Below are positions 41,755 to 50,525 of a stretch of DNA of 64,000 bases, piece by piece. The notes beneath the pieces are model-generated. The model made no database searches, was not told the origin of the DNA, and saw only the letters and a program-made list of their open reading frames with translations. The DNA is from an uncultured Pseudohongiella sp. (GTDB taxonomy: Bacteria; Pseudomonadota; Gammaproteobacteria; Pseudomonadales; Pseudohongiellaceae). Within the stretch, counting starts at the first letter, position 1. The number at the start of each line of letters is the position of its first letter. Made by a program: the position numbers and the translations under genes. The stretch is taken from contig CACAEJ010000002.1 in NCBI GenBank assembly GCA_902531515.1, forward strand, positions 62,001-126,000. The letters run 5' to 3'.

Positions 41755-43791
41755 TTAGTGATATCCAGTCTCCGCAGGTTTCGCGGCAGGTAATGCTACA
41801 GCCGTAAGCTTAGAACCCGTCTGTAACATTATGTACTGGTGTCCGTCGTGGGTCCATGAACTCATACCGTAACGACTTCGATCGGGTACTTCGATAGATC
41901 CCACAGTTTCACCTGTGTTTTTGTCAACCGCATAAAGCATTGGCGTTCCATCGGTTCTAGTGTCTGAATAAACTAGCATGCTGGGTGTAACAACCATGGG
42001 TACAAGTGCGCCCGTTCCAGTATTGGAAATATCCAGATTGTTTTCGTCAATCACTTCTTGCACTCGGGCTGGGGTTTCACCGGTAGGTATTACCCAAGCG
42101 TGTTCTCCTGTATTCATATCTATCGCAGTTATGCGACTGAACGGTGGTTTAAAAAGTGGTATTCCCTGAGGATGTCGTGGTGCTCCGGCTCCCGGGCCAC
42201 TTGCGTACTGCGCATATGTCGTGCCGGTAGGAAGGGCATATTGCAAGTCGGCTTCTTCTCCTGGCACTAAGAGTATTGGACTGCATGCAGACCTAGATGA
42301 AACGAAAAGATACCCCGTGTTCGGATCAGCTACCGAAGGCGAGGTTATATTCGCACCACCTCCGCCACCTGGACAGAACATCGCAGCCCTTTTACCAGAT
42401 TCGTGACCGCGCTGGATAGGTGGATTGAATAATGGTCCCATCTGATAATCTGCAAAAGCATTGATTGCTTGCTGACGTATCTCAGGAGTCCAATCTATCA
42501 AGTCATCTATGGAGACACCTTGAATATCGAATGCAGGAGGTTTGGTTGGAAATGGTTGGGTTTCAGATAGCACCTCACCCGGAACTGTTGACTGAGGAAC
42601 TGGCCGTTCGATTATTGGCCAGATTGGCTCGCCTGTTAAACGATTGAATGCATATACGAAACTTTGTTTTGTTACTTGCATAACTGCCGGAACCTCCCCT
42701 TGTCCCGGTACGTTCAAGTCTAGAAGCACAGGAGCCATAGGGTTGTCATAATTCCAAATGTCATGATGCACAGTTTGGAAGTGCCAAGCTCTCTCTCCAG
42801 TACTTGCTCTTAGGGCAATCAGGCTAGTTCCAAATAGGTTATCCCCGGGTCTAAAACCCCCGTAGTAGTCTATAGTTGCACCATTCGTGGGTATATAAAC
42901 TAGATCGTTTTCAATATCTGCTGAGATCGGGGCCCAGGATGAAACGTCACCAGTCCATTCCCATGCGTCATTCTCCCATGTCTCGTGTCCGTACTCACCC
43001 GGCTTTGGAATCACATTAAATTTCCACTTAAATTCGCCAGTGCTTTTGTCATAGGCGAGAATATCTCCTGGAATGTTTTCGATTCGGGATTGATTGTAGC
43101 CTTGCTCAGCTGAGTTGCCGACAATCACTGTATCATTTACTACAATTGGTGGCGACGACCCAGTGATATATCCAGTTTCGAGAGGAATACCTTCGTAAGG
43201 GTCGAATGGGTGGCCAAGGTCTGCAAGGAGATCAACGATGCCAGTCTCAGGGAAACCATCAATTGGAACTGGTTGCCCAAATCCTTCGAGTGGAGCGCCC
43301 GTCTCGGCGTCAAGAGCGGTCAGGAAAAAGCCGGGCGTGATCATATACACGACCCCTTTCCCATTTACCTCTGAATAGCCAATTCCCTTTCCATAATCTG
43401 CTCGCATGGAGTACTCCCAGCGTCCAGTATTTGGAAGTCTGTAGCTCCATATTGTTTCACCAGTCTTTGGGTCAATGGCTACCACATGCCGACGAGATCC
43501 AGCGACCGTGTAAAGTGTTCCATTGATGTAGCTTGGGGTGGATCTTCCGCTGGCGGCGCCCAGGCTCGCTCCGTCCCACTCCCAAACTACCTCTAAATCA
43601 CTAAAATTCTCAGAAGTAATTTCTTGGGATGCAGTGTAACGAGTATTCCCATAGTCATTACCTAAGGTAGTCCACTCAACACTATCTTGTGCAACTAGAG
43701 TAGTTGCTGCCCCGCTGAACACCAGCCCCAGAAAGGACAATTGTTTGATGGCTTTCGATATATTCAGTTGTACTGTCATTTGTCGCCCCAT
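41755..43791 (-). CDS. PQQ-dependent dehydrogenase (quinoprotein glucose/alcohol dehydrogenase type)
   Basis: 678 residues; a second ATG at 43779 begins right at the signal peptide and may be the true start. The mature protein is an eight-bladed propeller with repeated tryptophan-docking-like motifs (for example IDPKTGETIWSYRL, YDKSTGEFKWKFN, VDKNTGETVGS). The segments TGSSPPIVVNDTVIVG and FQTVHHDIWNYDNPMAPVL match soluble periplasmic PQQ dehydrogenases. No haem-binding CxxCH is present, so electrons must pass to a separate acceptor. The substrate is unknown (sugar, alcohol or polyol). No pqq biosynthesis genes are in the window. Transcribed alone. Confidence 0.85.
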   Translation of the reverse strand: MGRQMTVQLNISKAIKQLSFLGLVFSGAATTLVAQDSVEWTTLGNDYGNTRYTASQEITSENFSDLEVVWEWDGASLGAASGRSTPSYINGTLYTVAGSRRHVVAIDPKTGETIWSYRLPNTGRWEYSMRADYGKGIGYSEVNGKGVVYMITPGFFLTALDAETGAPLEGFGQPVPIDGFPETGIVDLLADLGHPFDPYEGIPLETGYITGSSPPIVVNDTVIVGNSAEQGYNQSRIENIPGDILAYDKSTGEFKWKFNVIPKPGEYGHETWENDAWEWTGDVSSWAPISADIENDLVYIPTNGATIDYYGGFRPGDNLFGTSLIALRASTGERAWHFQTVHHDIWNYDNPMAPVLLDLNVPGQGEVPAVMQVTKQSFVYAFNRLTGEPIWPIIERPVPQSTVPGEVLSETQPFPTKPPAFDIQGVSIDDLIDWTPEIRQQAINAFADYQMGPLFNPPIQRGHESGKRAAMFCPGGGGGANITSPSVADPNTGYLFVSSRSACSPILLVPGEEADLQYALPTGTTYAQYASGPGAGAPRHPQGIPLFKPPFSRITAIDMNTGEHAWVIPTGETPARVQEVIDENNLDISNTGTGALVPMVVTPSMLVYSDTRTDGTPMLYAVDKNTGETVGSIEVPDRSRYGMSSWTHDGHQYIMLQTGSKLTAVALPAAKPAETGYH

Positions 43792-43905
43792 TTATAAAGA
43801 TCTATATCAAATTCATTTAGTATTCAGTGTGCAATTTTACTATATCCAGTCAAATTTTCATATAATTAAATTCAATAAAATCAGTTACTTAAATGATTAT
43901 TAAAA

Positions 43906-43917
43906 CCGCCTAGGCGG
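43906..43917. promoter_or_regulatory. 12-bp perfect palindrome CCGCCTAGGCGG
   Basis: A GC-only island in very AT-rich surroundings, 115 bp before the PQQ dehydrogenase start and 88 bp after the end of the DHDPS-family gene. Possibly an operator for the dehydrogenase gene, or a short hairpin at the lyase gene's promoter-distal side. No T-run follows. Confidence 0.3.
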
Positions 43918-44005
43918 ATACATCATGACATTGAGGCTACCGGAAGGAATGAGCAATGTCTACGCCCAAAAAGTTACGAGATGTTGCATAACCAGCATCA
44001 ACAAA

Positions 44006-44929
44006 TTATTGCGTATCAAACAGCTCATCCATTACAAAACTCGCGGCCTTAAGTTCGTCTCTCAATGCATCAGACTGATTTTTAGAGATCGGAATAAGCG
44101 GAGCGCGAACTCTAGACCATTCTTTATCTCTGCTGTGGAGCGCTATAGCCTCCTTTAAAGCCGGTATCATTGGATAGCGCTGAAAGATATTTCTGATTTT
44201 GTTAACTCTGCTTTGCTGCAACTCAGCATCTGGGTGGGCCCAGTTTTTGAAAAGCTCGTTTATCGCCAGGGGATTAACATTGGCGGTCGCTGAAATACAT
44301 CCTGCACCGCCAGCTTGCATATTCTTGAGAAGAAAGCTCTCTGAGCCACAAAAAATACGAAAATTAGGTAGATTCAACTTATGGAAGGATTCAGTTTGGT
44401 TCCAGTCTCCCGAGCTGTCCTTGATTCCAGCAACGACCTCGGGGTATTTGCTGACTAATTGATTCACTAAAGTGCTCGAGAGCGGTATCTGTGAAATAGG
44501 AGGTATGTGGTACAAGTATATGGATAGGTGCTCATGGTTTACGCGCTCTATTACTTCTGAGAAATAGTTGAAAAGACCTTCGTCCGTGACCCCTTTGTAA
44601 TAAAATGGCGGGAGCATAAGAACCCCGCGGCATCCCAAAGATACAGCAAGTTTCGTCAGCTCGACCGTTTCACTAATTGAACAACATCCTGTGCCAGGCA
44701 TAAGAGAATCGCCTGAAATTCCAGAAGATAATAGCTTCTCGAGTAGGTTAATTTTTTCTTTTACTGATAGCGAATTAGCCTCACTGTTTGTCCCGAAAAC
44801 AGCAAGATTTGCTTTCTGGGATACAATCCACCGGCAAAGATTTAGAAATCGTTCTGTATCTGGACTGAGATCTTTCTTGAAGGGTGTGACTACAGGTGCC
44901 AATACTCCGCTAAACCTCTCTTTGGTCAT
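44006..44929 (-). CDS. DHDPS/N-acetylneuraminate lyase family aldolase
   Basis: 307 residues, TIM barrel. The Schiff-base lysine is Lys170 (VVAGIKDSSGD) and the catalytic Tyr is in YLYHIP (about 140). The pyruvate-carboxylate loop reads GTNSEANSL instead of the usual GTTGE(A/G), so the substrate probably differs from aspartate semialdehyde. Housekeeping dapA normally lies elsewhere. Neighbours (PQQ dehydrogenase, lspA) do not reveal the pathway. A sugar-acid or hydroxyproline-type lyase is possible. Confidence 0.75.
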   Translation of the reverse strand: MTKERFSGVLAPVVTPFKKDLSPDTERFLNLCRWIVSQKANLAVFGTNSEANSLSVKEKINLLEKLLSSGISGDSLMPGTGCCSISETVELTKLAVSLGCRGVLMLPPFYYKGVTDEGLFNYFSEVIERVNHEHLSIYLYHIPPISQIPLSSTLVNQLVSKYPEVVAGIKDSSGDWNQTESFHKLNLPNFRIFCGSESFLLKNMQAGGAGCISATANVNPLAINELFKNWAHPDAELQQSRVNKIRNIFQRYPMIPALKEAIALHSRDKEWSRVRAPLIPISKNQSDALRDELKAASFVMDELFDTQ

Positions 44930-45047
44930 GTGATCTACCGTTTTAGTTTCGAGTTAAAGGTTAAAACAAATGTTTCATGTAATTCTGCAGATCCTAAGAA
45001 TAACAGACGGTAACTGTTTATGGATAACTCGGGATGCTTTAAAAACT

Positions 45048-45560
45048 TTAGTTGCTGGAATTTTTTGATATCGTTAGGCTTAAAATTAGCATAGGCCAAA
45101 TTCCAATATGAATCATTAAGTCGGCTGTATTAAAAATATAGTTCCAGAGCGGAATATTCTGAACGTCAATAAAATCAATTACACTACCGTAGATGAGTCT
45201 ATCTAAGACATTGCTTAGCCCACCTCCCACGATAAAACCAAAGCAAACATACTCATACCTTTGAACGGAGGACTGTGTCCACAAATACGCTGAAACACCA
45301 ACTAACAGAAAAAGGCTTATCAGCCCAAATAACCAGCCCATATTCTGAGCCAGGCCAAAAATTCCGCCGAAATTTCGAATGTGTGTCAAATAAAGGAAAT
45401 TGCTAATCTCAACAGATGTATTCTGTGGGATGCTATTGTTGACCCAAAAGCCGCTGAGTTGGCAAAACACCAAAACTACTAAGACAACAAGGCCATAAAG
45501 GCGCATATACCTTTTGTTTTTCAAACTTAGTAAACCGTCAAAATTTCTCGATGAATTCAA
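45048..45560 (-). CDS. lspA: Signal peptidase II (LspA) family protein, diverged
   Basis: Aspartic protease that removes signal peptides from prolipoproteins. 170 residues, four membrane helices. Catalytic aspartates are visible: Asp120 in SNVLDRLIYGSVIDFID and Asp147 in FNTADLMI. NFGGIFGLA (63-71) fits the conserved NxGxxFG motif. The conserved N-terminal D-x-x-(S/T)-K is not seen (VFCQLSGF instead), and the gene is not next to ileS. It may be an additional, specialised copy. Confidence 0.75.
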   Translation of the reverse strand: MNSSRNFDGLLSLKNKRYMRLYGLVVLVVLVFCQLSGFWVNNSIPQNTSVEISNFLYLTHIRNFGGIFGLAQNMGWLFGLISLFLLVGVSAYLWTQSSVQRYEYVCFGFIVGGGLSNVLDRLIYGSVIDFIDVQNIPLWNYIFNTADLMIHIGIWPMLILSLTISKNSSN

Positions 45561-45601
45561 GACTGATCATAACATAACTGAAGCCCTATAAGCTTTATCG
45601 A

Positions 45602-46219
45602 CTATCGCCTTAGTTGTTCATAAGGGACATCAGCGTATTGAAGAATTTGCCCGGGTGTCTCTTTCTTATATAGGATGATGCTATGGGCACAGTTATGCAT
45701 GCGGGGTGGGCTCCATAATTCTTTAATAGATTTTTTTTCTGCGTCACAAAGCAAGGATTTGATGAGAGCACCATGACTGACTATCACCACTTTTTTTGAG
45801 GTAAAATTCTCCGCAATTCTTTGGACAGTGCTTATTGCTCTTTTTTGAAGCTGATAAAAACTTTCGGCTCCCCTTAAATCGAATAAGTGTGGCTTTTCCC
45901 AAAAATGTTTGTGTGAATCGGGGTTTGTGACTTCTATGTCCCTGTATAATTGACCTTCCCATGGACCTAGGAATATTTCTCTTAAAGAGTCTAGATATTC
46001 AATATCCGATAGCGCATCTGGGAAGATAAGTTCTGCAGTTTGTCTAGTTCGAAGAGAAGAGCTGCAGAATATTTTGTCAAATTTTATGTGGTAAATTTTT
46101 TTACCTAGCGCGAGTGCTTGTTCCTCTCCCGCTTTTGTAAGCTGAGAGTCACTTTGTCCCTGAGCTCGACGCTCTTCATTCCAATTCGTTTGACCGTGAC
46201 GAATTAAATGTAATTCCAC
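45602..46219 (-). CDS. Histidine phosphatase family protein
   Basis: 205 residues, phosphoglycerate-mutase-like fold. The phosphohistidine motif HLIRHGQTNWNEERRAQGQ is at the N-terminus and the second catalytic His is in VIVSHGALIKSLL. Sequence resembles GpmB/CobC-type phosphatases; the substrate is unknown. Ten nucleotides separate it from glpK, so the two are probably one operon. Confidence 0.85.
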   Translation of the reverse strand: MELHLIRHGQTNWNEERRAQGQSDSQLTKAGEEQALALGKKIYHIKFDKIFCSSSLRTRQTAELIFPDALSDIEYLDSLREIFLGPWEGQLYRDIEVTNPDSHKHFWEKPHLFDLRGAESFYQLQKRAISTVQRIAENFTSKKVVIVSHGALIKSLLCDAEKKSIKELWSPPRMHNCAHSIILYKKETPGQILQYADVPYEQLRR

Positions 46220-46229
46220 GAAATTTCTC

Positions 46230-47705
46230 CTAGGATATAGTTCTTCTTACTGCTGTTTTCCATCCGGTATATTGTGTTTTTCGCCAGGTTTCATCTTTTG
46301 TGGGTTCGAATGTCACGTCCTTTTGCCATTTTCCCTTGATTTCATCCAACGAAGAAAACACTCCCGATTGAAGACCTGCCACGTAGGCGGCGCCAAGCGC
46401 CGTAGTTTCAGTTATTTTAGGTCTGTGTACCTTGCAGTTTAGAAGATCTGCCAGTCGTTCAATCACAAAGTTATTTGCTGACAATCCTCCATCGACTCGG
46501 AGCTGAGACAGCTTGGCGCCATCAGCTGAAATAGCATCTATTAATTCTTTGGTTTGATAAACGATCGACATCAGGCCGGCTGTGACGATTTCTGGGATGC
46601 CGGTATCACGCGTCATACCATACAATGCCGCTCTTGCTCTCGGATCCCAATACGGTGCTCCCAACCCAGTAAAAGCCGGAACTAAGTATACACTAAGGTC
46701 TTCAGGAACCTGTCTTGCAAGTCCTTCTGATTCGTTTGCATTCTGAATTATTTGTAACTTGTCTCGAAGCCACTGTATAGTCGCTCCGGCCATAAAGATG
46801 CTACCCTCGATAGCATAATACGTGTCACCATCCAATCGATAGGCGATAGTTGATAACAGACGATTTGAAGAATAGACAACATTTGTCCCGGTATTTAAGA
46901 GCAGAAATCCACCCGTCCCATAAGTGCTTTTTGCTTCACCTTCTTCAAAGCAGCATTGACCAAACGCGGCTGCTTGTTGGTCGCCCATTACGCCTGAAAT
47001 CGGTATCGCGCCTCCGAGAATTGATTTGTCGGTACAACCATAATCAGCTCCGCAGTCTTTTATCTCTGGAAGAATATGTTGGGGTATTTCAAAAAGTTTG
47101 AGTAAATCTATATCCCATGATTGCTCTTTAATGTTAAATAGCATAGTTCTAGAAGCATTGGTGATATCAGTGTAATAGCTTTTACCATTTGTTAATTTCC
47201 ACAGTAAATATGTGTCAATGGTCCCGATGGCGAGCTGTCCCGCATCTGCTTTTTTTCTTGCGTCGGGAACATTTTCTAAAAGCCACTTAAATTTAGTTGC
47301 TGAGAAGTAGGGGTCTAATAGTAATCCCGTTTTTTGTTGAATTTCGTCTGCATGCCTATCTTGCAATGAATTGCAAAGAGTCGCTGTTCGTCTATCCTGC
47401 CAAACGATTGCTCTATAGAGAGGTTCACCGGTTTGTCTATCCCATACAACTGAAGTCTCTCGTTGATTTGTTATTCCTATAGAGACAATGTTTTTCCAAG
47501 TTGTGTTGAGCTCTGCCAGGACCGATCTGCAACTTCGGAGTGTGGTGTCCCAAATTTCAGAAGCGTCGTGTTCAACCCAACCATCTGCCGGAAAGTGTTG
47601 CTGAAATTCTTCTTGTTTTATAGCCACAGGTTTTCCATCGAGATCAAAAAGCAAGGCCCGACTGCTGGTTGTTCCTTGATCAATCGCCAATATGTATTTT
47701 GTCAT
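46230..47705 (-). CDS. glpK: Glycerol kinase
   Basis: Phosphorylates glycerol to glycerol-3-phosphate. 491 residues, FGGY family: DQGTTSSRALLFD at the N-terminus, RAIVWQDRRT for substrate binding, GVMGDQQAAAFGQCCF, and the C-terminal LRVDGGLSANNFVIE. Full length. No glpF or glpD neighbour is seen; the histidine phosphatase is downstream. The divergent neighbour is a hydroxylase-like gene. Confidence 0.93.
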   Translation of the reverse strand: MTKYILAIDQGTTSSRALLFDLDGKPVAIKQEEFQQHFPADGWVEHDASEIWDTTLRSCRSVLAELNTTWKNIVSIGITNQRETSVVWDRQTGEPLYRAIVWQDRRTATLCNSLQDRHADEIQQKTGLLLDPYFSATKFKWLLENVPDARKKADAGQLAIGTIDTYLLWKLTNGKSYYTDITNASRTMLFNIKEQSWDIDLLKLFEIPQHILPEIKDCGADYGCTDKSILGGAIPISGVMGDQQAAAFGQCCFEEGEAKSTYGTGGFLLLNTGTNVVYSSNRLLSTIAYRLDGDTYYAIEGSIFMAGATIQWLRDKLQIIQNANESEGLARQVPEDLSVYLVPAFTGLGAPYWDPRARAALYGMTRDTGIPEIVTAGLMSIVYQTKELIDAISADGAKLSQLRVDGGLSANNFVIERLADLLNCKVHRPKITETTALGAAYVAGLQSGVFSSLDEIKGKWQKDVTFEPTKDETWRKTQYTGWKTAVRRTIS

Positions 47706-47894
47706 TTTTGTTTAGCCTCATGCCGGAGCTATCTGTGATGTGTTGTAAAGATAGCACTAGTAGCAAGGTGATCAGATTGATTGACGGGGTTTGCGTCAAG
47801 TACTTGATTTATTAAACTAGTGAAAATGGTTTCTGTCTTCGAACGCACTATAAGTATATCGTACCTTGCTGTCCCAATAAATTGGTGAGCATAA

Positions 47895-47922
47895 TTGCAA
47901 AATTTTAATCAAAACATATAAA
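47895..47922 (+). promoter_or_regulatory. Candidate promoter of the Asp/Asn hydroxylase-like gene
   Basis: TTGCAA (47895-47900), 16 nt, TATAAA (47917-47922), 24 bp before ATG 47946, in AT-rich DNA of the 240-bp divergent spacer shared with glpK. Confidence 0.45.
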
Positions 47923-47945
47923 TTTAGTTAAGTAGTTGGGTTCCC

Positions 47946-48644
47946 ATGTCTATAACGTATGACATTGCTAGAGTTACCTTAGCAAAAATTTACAATAGTT
48001 TTGTTAAAACTCCAGCTGTGTTGGACTCAAAGGACTTTTTCCCCCAAGCTTTTATTTTCGTTGATAACTGGACAAAGATACAAGACGAGGCGAAACTTCT
48101 GATTGATAATGTTAAGAATATCCCTCGCTTTCACGATTTAATGCCAGAACAACATAAGCTCTCAGCTCATGGGGAAAAGGAGTGGCGTATGCTCGTTGTT
48201 CGAGCATATGGCCTGGATATTATAGAGAATATGGAAAAGTGCCCAACGTTGGCGAAACTCGTTCGCTCAAACCCAAATGTAAAATCAGCCTCTCTCTCAT
48301 TTCTAGCACCTGGAAAACGAGTCCCCACACACACTGGGCCTTTTAGAGGCATTACTCGTTTCTACTTGGGCATCGACGTTCCCTTAGATGCTGAGGGTAG
48401 GCCGGGTGTTGTTCTTACTATTGAGGATAAGGACTATCGTTTAGGTAGTGGTGAAAGCTTACTTTGGGATGATACATATGCTCATAGTGCTCACAATACG
48501 ACCAAGGAATGGAGGTGCGCTTTGCTGCTAGACATCTACAGGGTGAACATGCCAGCGTTTCTTCGCCTGCTGACAAATATGGTGCTTGGCTTGGCGCGTT
48601 TAACGATAAAGTGGCGTGGAATTTTCCCCAAAGAATTTCCCTAG
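47946..48644 (+). CDS. Aspartyl/asparaginyl beta-hydroxylase family dioxygenase
   Basis: 232 residues, cupin-type Fe(II)/2-oxoglutarate oxygenase of the AspH/LpxO group. Iron-binding His129 lies in VPTHTGPFRG, the second His in WDDTYAHSAHN (about 180), and the 2-oxoglutarate-binding Arg is near 190. The C-terminus has a hydrophobic segment (LLTNMVLGLARL) that may attach it to the membrane, as in LpxO-type enzymes that hydroxylate lipid A acyl chains. Whether the substrate is a protein or a lipid is not known. Confidence 0.8.
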   Translation: MSITYDIARVTLAKIYNSFVKTPAVLDSKDFFPQAFIFVDNWTKIQDEAKLLIDNVKNIPRFHDLMPEQHKLSAHGEKEWRMLVVRAYGLDIIENMEKCPTLAKLVRSNPNVKSASLSFLAPGKRVPTHTGPFRGITRFYLGIDVPLDAEGRPGVVLTIEDKDYRLGSGESLLWDDTYAHSAHNTTKEWRCALLLDIYRVNMPAFLRLLTNMVLGLARLTIKWRGIFPKEFP

Positions 48645-48699
48645 TTTGATTCTTGTATAAAACTTAGAGTGAGGATTTCGATTAAAAAGGTTCTTACCG

Positions 48700-50094
48700 T
48701 TAGTTTTTGGCAGGTATCTGGGTCTTTCGAAAAATTCCGAATCCCATATAAGCCAGCCCGATGGATAACAAAGGATTTAAATAATTAAAGAACGTCCACG
48801 GCGCAAATTCTAAAGGCGAAATGCTTAGAACTCCTGTGATAAAGGCGCCAGAGGTTGTCCAGGGTATGAGCGATGTGCTAAGAGTTGCTCCTTCTTCTAA
48901 ACATCTTGATAGCATATGATTTTCTAGCCCGCTCTCCTTATAAGATTCTTTGAAAATTTGTCCTCCGAATATAATGGATAGATAGCCTTCACCCATACTC
49001 ATGTTCCCGACAATGCCCGCACTAATTGTTGCCGTCATTAAAGTGGCAGCTCGGTGTATTCGCTCTAAAATACCTTTCAAAAGCACTTGTACAAAGCCCG
49101 AATGGTCGAGTATTCCGCCGAGTGACAGCGCAATCAAAGCAAGAGACATCGTCCACATCATGCTTGTGATTCCTCCTCTTGTCAGCAGTGAGTCAAGTTG
49201 CTCATTACCTGTGTCGGAGACGTATCCAGTGTGTAAGCTGTTAAGAACATCGACTAGGGATCGTTCTTGAATTAATACCGCAAGTATCACGGCCGCTGCG
49301 ACACTAGCAAGCATGCTTGCCTCTGCTGGGGTTCGATTAATACTTAATGTGAGCAAAACAAACAGAGGTAATAAAGTTAGCGGGTTGATAAGGAATTCGA
49401 CTCCTAAAAGTTCGCGAAGTCGAAATATCTCCTGATCTGAAATTGTCTCAGTGGCAAAGTAAAAACCAATAATTGTAAAAATTAGCACACAGATTAAGTA
49501 GGTCGGAACGGTGCTGTACATCATGGATCGAATATGTGAGTACAGATCAGTGTCAGCGCTCATCGCCGCGAGATTAGTGGTGTCCGAGACGGGAGACATT
49601 TTGTCTCCAAAGCTTGATCCCGAGACCACCATACCGGCTACAAGTGCGGGCGACATTCCGAGAGCTTGACCCAAGCCCATTAGCACGACACCTAGTGTGG
49701 CAATAGTTCCCCATGCAGTTCCTGTCGCCAGAGACATCAAACTGCACAAAACCAGCCCCGCGGGCAGGAAAAAGTTTGGATGGAGTATGTCTAGGCCATA
49801 ATAAATTAGCGCTCCGATTGTCCCGCCTTCTATTAAGGAGGCAACAAGTATGCCGATCAAGAAAAATATAAAAATGGCACCGAGGCCTTTTTCAATGCCG
49901 GAAATCATCGAAGATTTTATCTTTTGATAAGAGAGACCCAGCCAGTAAGAATGACCAGCGACCCATATAAGTGCAATAACCAATAGGCTGTGTAAGCTAA
50001 TTTCAAATCGTAGCAAACCCGCGATAACAATTAATATAACCCCTCCGAAACATACTAAGGATTGGAGGAAAGTTGGAGCCTGTGAATCTTGCAT
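48700..50094 (-). CDS. nhaC: NhaC family Na+/H+ antiporter
   Basis: 464 residues, about twelve membrane helices. Family motifs: GTAWGTIATLGVVLMGLGQ, SGSSFGDKMSPVSDTTNLAA, and near the C-terminus EEGATLSTSLIPWTTSGAF. NhaC exports sodium in exchange for protons, common in marine bacteria. Convergent with the hydroxylase gene; 52 nt downstream of the SorB-like gene, which points the same way. Confidence 0.88.
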   Translation of the reverse strand: MQDSQAPTFLQSLVCFGGVILIVIAGLLRFEISLHSLLVIALIWVAGHSYWLGLSYQKIKSSMISGIEKGLGAIFIFFLIGILVASLIEGGTIGALIYYGLDILHPNFFLPAGLVLCSLMSLATGTAWGTIATLGVVLMGLGQALGMSPALVAGMVVSGSSFGDKMSPVSDTTNLAAMSADTDLYSHIRSMMYSTVPTYLICVLIFTIIGFYFATETISDQEIFRLRELLGVEFLINPLTLLPLFVLLTLSINRTPAEASMLASVAAAVILAVLIQERSLVDVLNSLHTGYVSDTGNEQLDSLLTRGGITSMMWTMSLALIALSLGGILDHSGFVQVLLKGILERIHRAATLMTATISAGIVGNMSMGEGYLSIIFGGQIFKESYKESGLENHMLSRCLEEGATLSTSLIPWTTSGAFITGVLSISPLEFAPWTFFNYLNPLLSIGLAYMGFGIFRKTQIPAKN

Positions 50095-50146
50095 AAACTA
50101 ACTTCTTAGTCACCCAGCGATCGTGGTTTTCGAAACGCGTAGATTC

Positions 50147-50521
50147 TTATTCCTCAGATTGATAGGGGTTTTCTGGCATTAATTCAATGTTAAGTGGTGC
50201 TCTTCTCGAAAAAGTTTTTGCGCCGTAATTGGTGGCGAGATAATTCAGAATCGACTCTTCTATATCCGAAGCTAGAATTTGAAGCCCCTGTGTGTCCTGC
50301 ATCCATCGAATGCGACTCTCCCATACCGCTTTGTTACCTGAATTTTGTGTGATCAATAGTGACGAGTGGCACTCTGTGCAATTTGCTTGTACGTCTTTCC
50401 ATCCATCGGCAACAATCAAACTTGAAGAATCAGGTGTCTCTATTTGTGCTACGGAAAGGTCGGTTAGAAAAGCCGCTGCTAATCCAAGAGTTATTATCGC
50501 TGGGAATAATCTCTTTGTCAT
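50147..50521 (-). CDS. SorB-like monohaem cytochrome c
   Basis: I use ATG 50521 (124 aa), which begins directly with a signal peptide (MTKRLFPAIITLGLAAAF) and falls just after the sulfite oxidase stop; a longer frame from 50560 would overlap that gene. One haem motif, CTECH (48-52), in NCTECHSSLLITQ, followed by RIRWMQDTQGL and LNYLATNYG. This layout matches the cytochrome subunit of SorAB-type sulfite dehydrogenase, accepting electrons from the adjacent molybdenum subunit in the periplasm. Confidence 0.8.
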   Translation of the reverse strand: MTKRLFPAIITLGLAAAFLTDLSVAQIETPDSSSLIVADGWKDVQANCTECHSSLLITQNSGNKAVWESRIRWMQDTQGLQILASDIEESILNYLATNYGAKTFSRRAPLNIELMPENPYQSEE

Positions 50522-50525
50522 ATTT

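Noticed and set aside
43925-44158. Plus-strand 77-codon frame over the end of the lyase gene
   Set aside because: Mostly antisense to a well-supported gene, with no ribosome-binding site or family motif.
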